A DNA stretch of 64,000 bases from Comamonadaceae bacterium (GTDB lineage: Bacteria > Pseudomonadota > Gammaproteobacteria > Burkholderiales > Burkholderiaceae_C), in the NCBI GenBank assembly GCA_947453965.1, contig CANGIQ010000002.1, positions 1 through 64,000 of the forward strand, in the 5' to 3' direction. Below are positions 63,417 to 64,000 of this stretch, in pieces. The number at the start of each line of letters is the position of its first letter. Position 1 is the stretch's first letter. The translations under genes were made by a program, and so were the position numbers. The notes beneath the pieces are model-generated. The model saw only the letters and a list, made by a program, of their open reading frames with translations, ran no database searches and was not told where the DNA came from.

Positions 63417-64000
63417 ATGCGCGTATCGCAAGCGCTGGTGAAGTTTGTACGCGTGTTGCTGTGGGTGCTTCGCGGCTACTGGCGCGTGCGCACCGTGTTC
63501 CCTCAACTCAGCGATGAACAGCAAGCCCGCGCGGTTGAGGTATGGGCGCGTGGCATGTTGGCCATCATCGGCATCGAGGTGCGCGTCAAAGGACATCCCG
63601 CACAGGGCCCAGTGCTGATGGCGGCCAACCATATTTCCTGGCTCGATATTTTGGTCATGCATGCGGCCTGCCATTGCCGTTTTGTGGCCAAGTCTGAAAT
63701 CCGCAGTTGGCCGTTGGTCGGTGTGCTCACCACCGGCGGTGGCTCGTTGTACATCGAACGCTCTTCTCACCGTGACGCCATGCGTGTAGTCCATCACATG
63801 GCCGATGCCTTGACCCAAGGTCAAGTGCTGGCTGTGTTTCCTGAAGGGGGCACGGGCGATGGGGTGACGCTGCTGCCGTTTCATGCCAATTTGTTGCAAG
63901 CTGCCATCTCGGCCCAGGTGCCTATCCAACCCGTGGCTCTGCAGTTCATCGATGCTGCATCGGGTGAACTGAGCTTGGCTCCCTGCTACCACGCCCACGA
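63417..64000 (+). CDS. plsC: 1-acyl-sn-glycerol-3-phosphate acyltransferase, 3' end outside the window
   Basis: The frame is open from ATG 63417 to the window end (194 codons). PlsC family motif I is NHISWLD; FPEGGTGDG is motif III. The N-terminus (MRVSQALVKFVRVLLWVLRG) is a likely membrane anchor. It starts 13 bases after pyrX. Confidence 0.92.
   Translation, partial: MRVSQALVKFVRVLLWVLRGYWRVRTVFPQLSDEQQARAVEVWARGMLAIIGIEVRVKGHPAQGPVLMAANHISWLDILVMHAACHCRFVAKSEIRSWPLVGVLTTGGGSLYIERSSHRDAMRVVHHMADALTQGQVLAVFPEGGTGDGVTLLPFHANLLQAAISAQVPIQPVALQFIDAASGELSLAPCYHAH

Noticed and set aside
1-64000. CRISPR arrays, insertion sequences, rRNA genes, replication origins
   Set aside because: No regularly spaced repeats, transposase genes, rRNA-like sequence or DnaA-box clusters were seen on reading either strand.

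Overview
The window reads as one chromosomal segment of a motile freshwater-type betaproteobacterium of the order Burkholderiales, most likely family Comamonadaceae. The basis is gene content and order: dusB-fis-purH, rubredoxin/thiD/hemL, yqgE-ruvX-pyrR-pyrB-pyrC' and a betaproteobacterial paaG-paaI-paaK set. This is inference from protein family resemblance; no database search was possible. I see no insertion sequence, prophage, CRISPR array or rRNA. There is one tRNA gene (tRNA-Met).

Bases 1-33156 are largely a flagellar island. It opens with the 3' part of a first flagellin and then carries a complete pseudaminic acid pathway (pseI, pseH, pseG, an associated methylase, pseF and pseC on the minus strand; pseB on the plus strand). 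A TPR-like small protein, a giant 1432-residue flagellin and a small Cys-rich protein follow. Next comes a sigma-54 enhancer-binding regulator leading into fliE-fliF-fliG-fliH-(FliF-tail paralogue)-fliI-fliJ. Two minus-strand genes interrupt the cluster, then fliO-fliP-fliQ-fliR-flhB, and then three uncharacterised plus-strand genes (a SPOR-domain protein, a small acidic protein and an Ala-rich coiled-coil membrane protein). A convergent glutamate-synthase-like gene and a ParA-type ATPase with a coiled-coil partner close the island. fliK, fliL, fliM, fliN, fliD, fliS and a recognisable flagellin glycosyltransferase are not in the window.

The non-coding parts of the island hold good sigma-54 (-24/-12) promoter matches with exact GG-N10-GC spacing upstream of pseB, the TPR-like gene, the giant flagellin, the enhancer-binding regulator and fliO. 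A weaker one faces pseC. Most are followed by an inverted repeat just after the predicted transcription start. This suggests one sigma-54 circuit, run by the FleQ/FlrC-like regulator encoded here, driving filament, glycan and basal-body genes.

Bases 33512-64000 are mostly housekeeping. They hold a Pal-like lipoprotein, a Nudix hydrolase, a MaoC-Pta fusion with acetate kinase, a TerC membrane protein, a YqjD/YqjE-like envelope module next to tRNA-Met, and phenylacetate-type CoA genes around a TetR-type palindrome. They also hold an M61 peptidase, dsbC, a UbiH-family hydroxylase, ychF, dusB-fis-purH, a DEAD-box helicase, hemL-thiD, rubredoxin, a photolyase, and yqgE-ruvX-pyrR-pyrB-pyrC'. The pyrC' product has lost its zinc-binding His residues. 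The window ends inside a plsC-type acyltransferase.

The most unusual item is the 225-residue protein at 19786-20463, encoded between fliH and fliI. It looks like a second copy of only the C-terminal part of FliF (last membrane helix, acidic linker, FliG-binding tail) without any ring-building domains.
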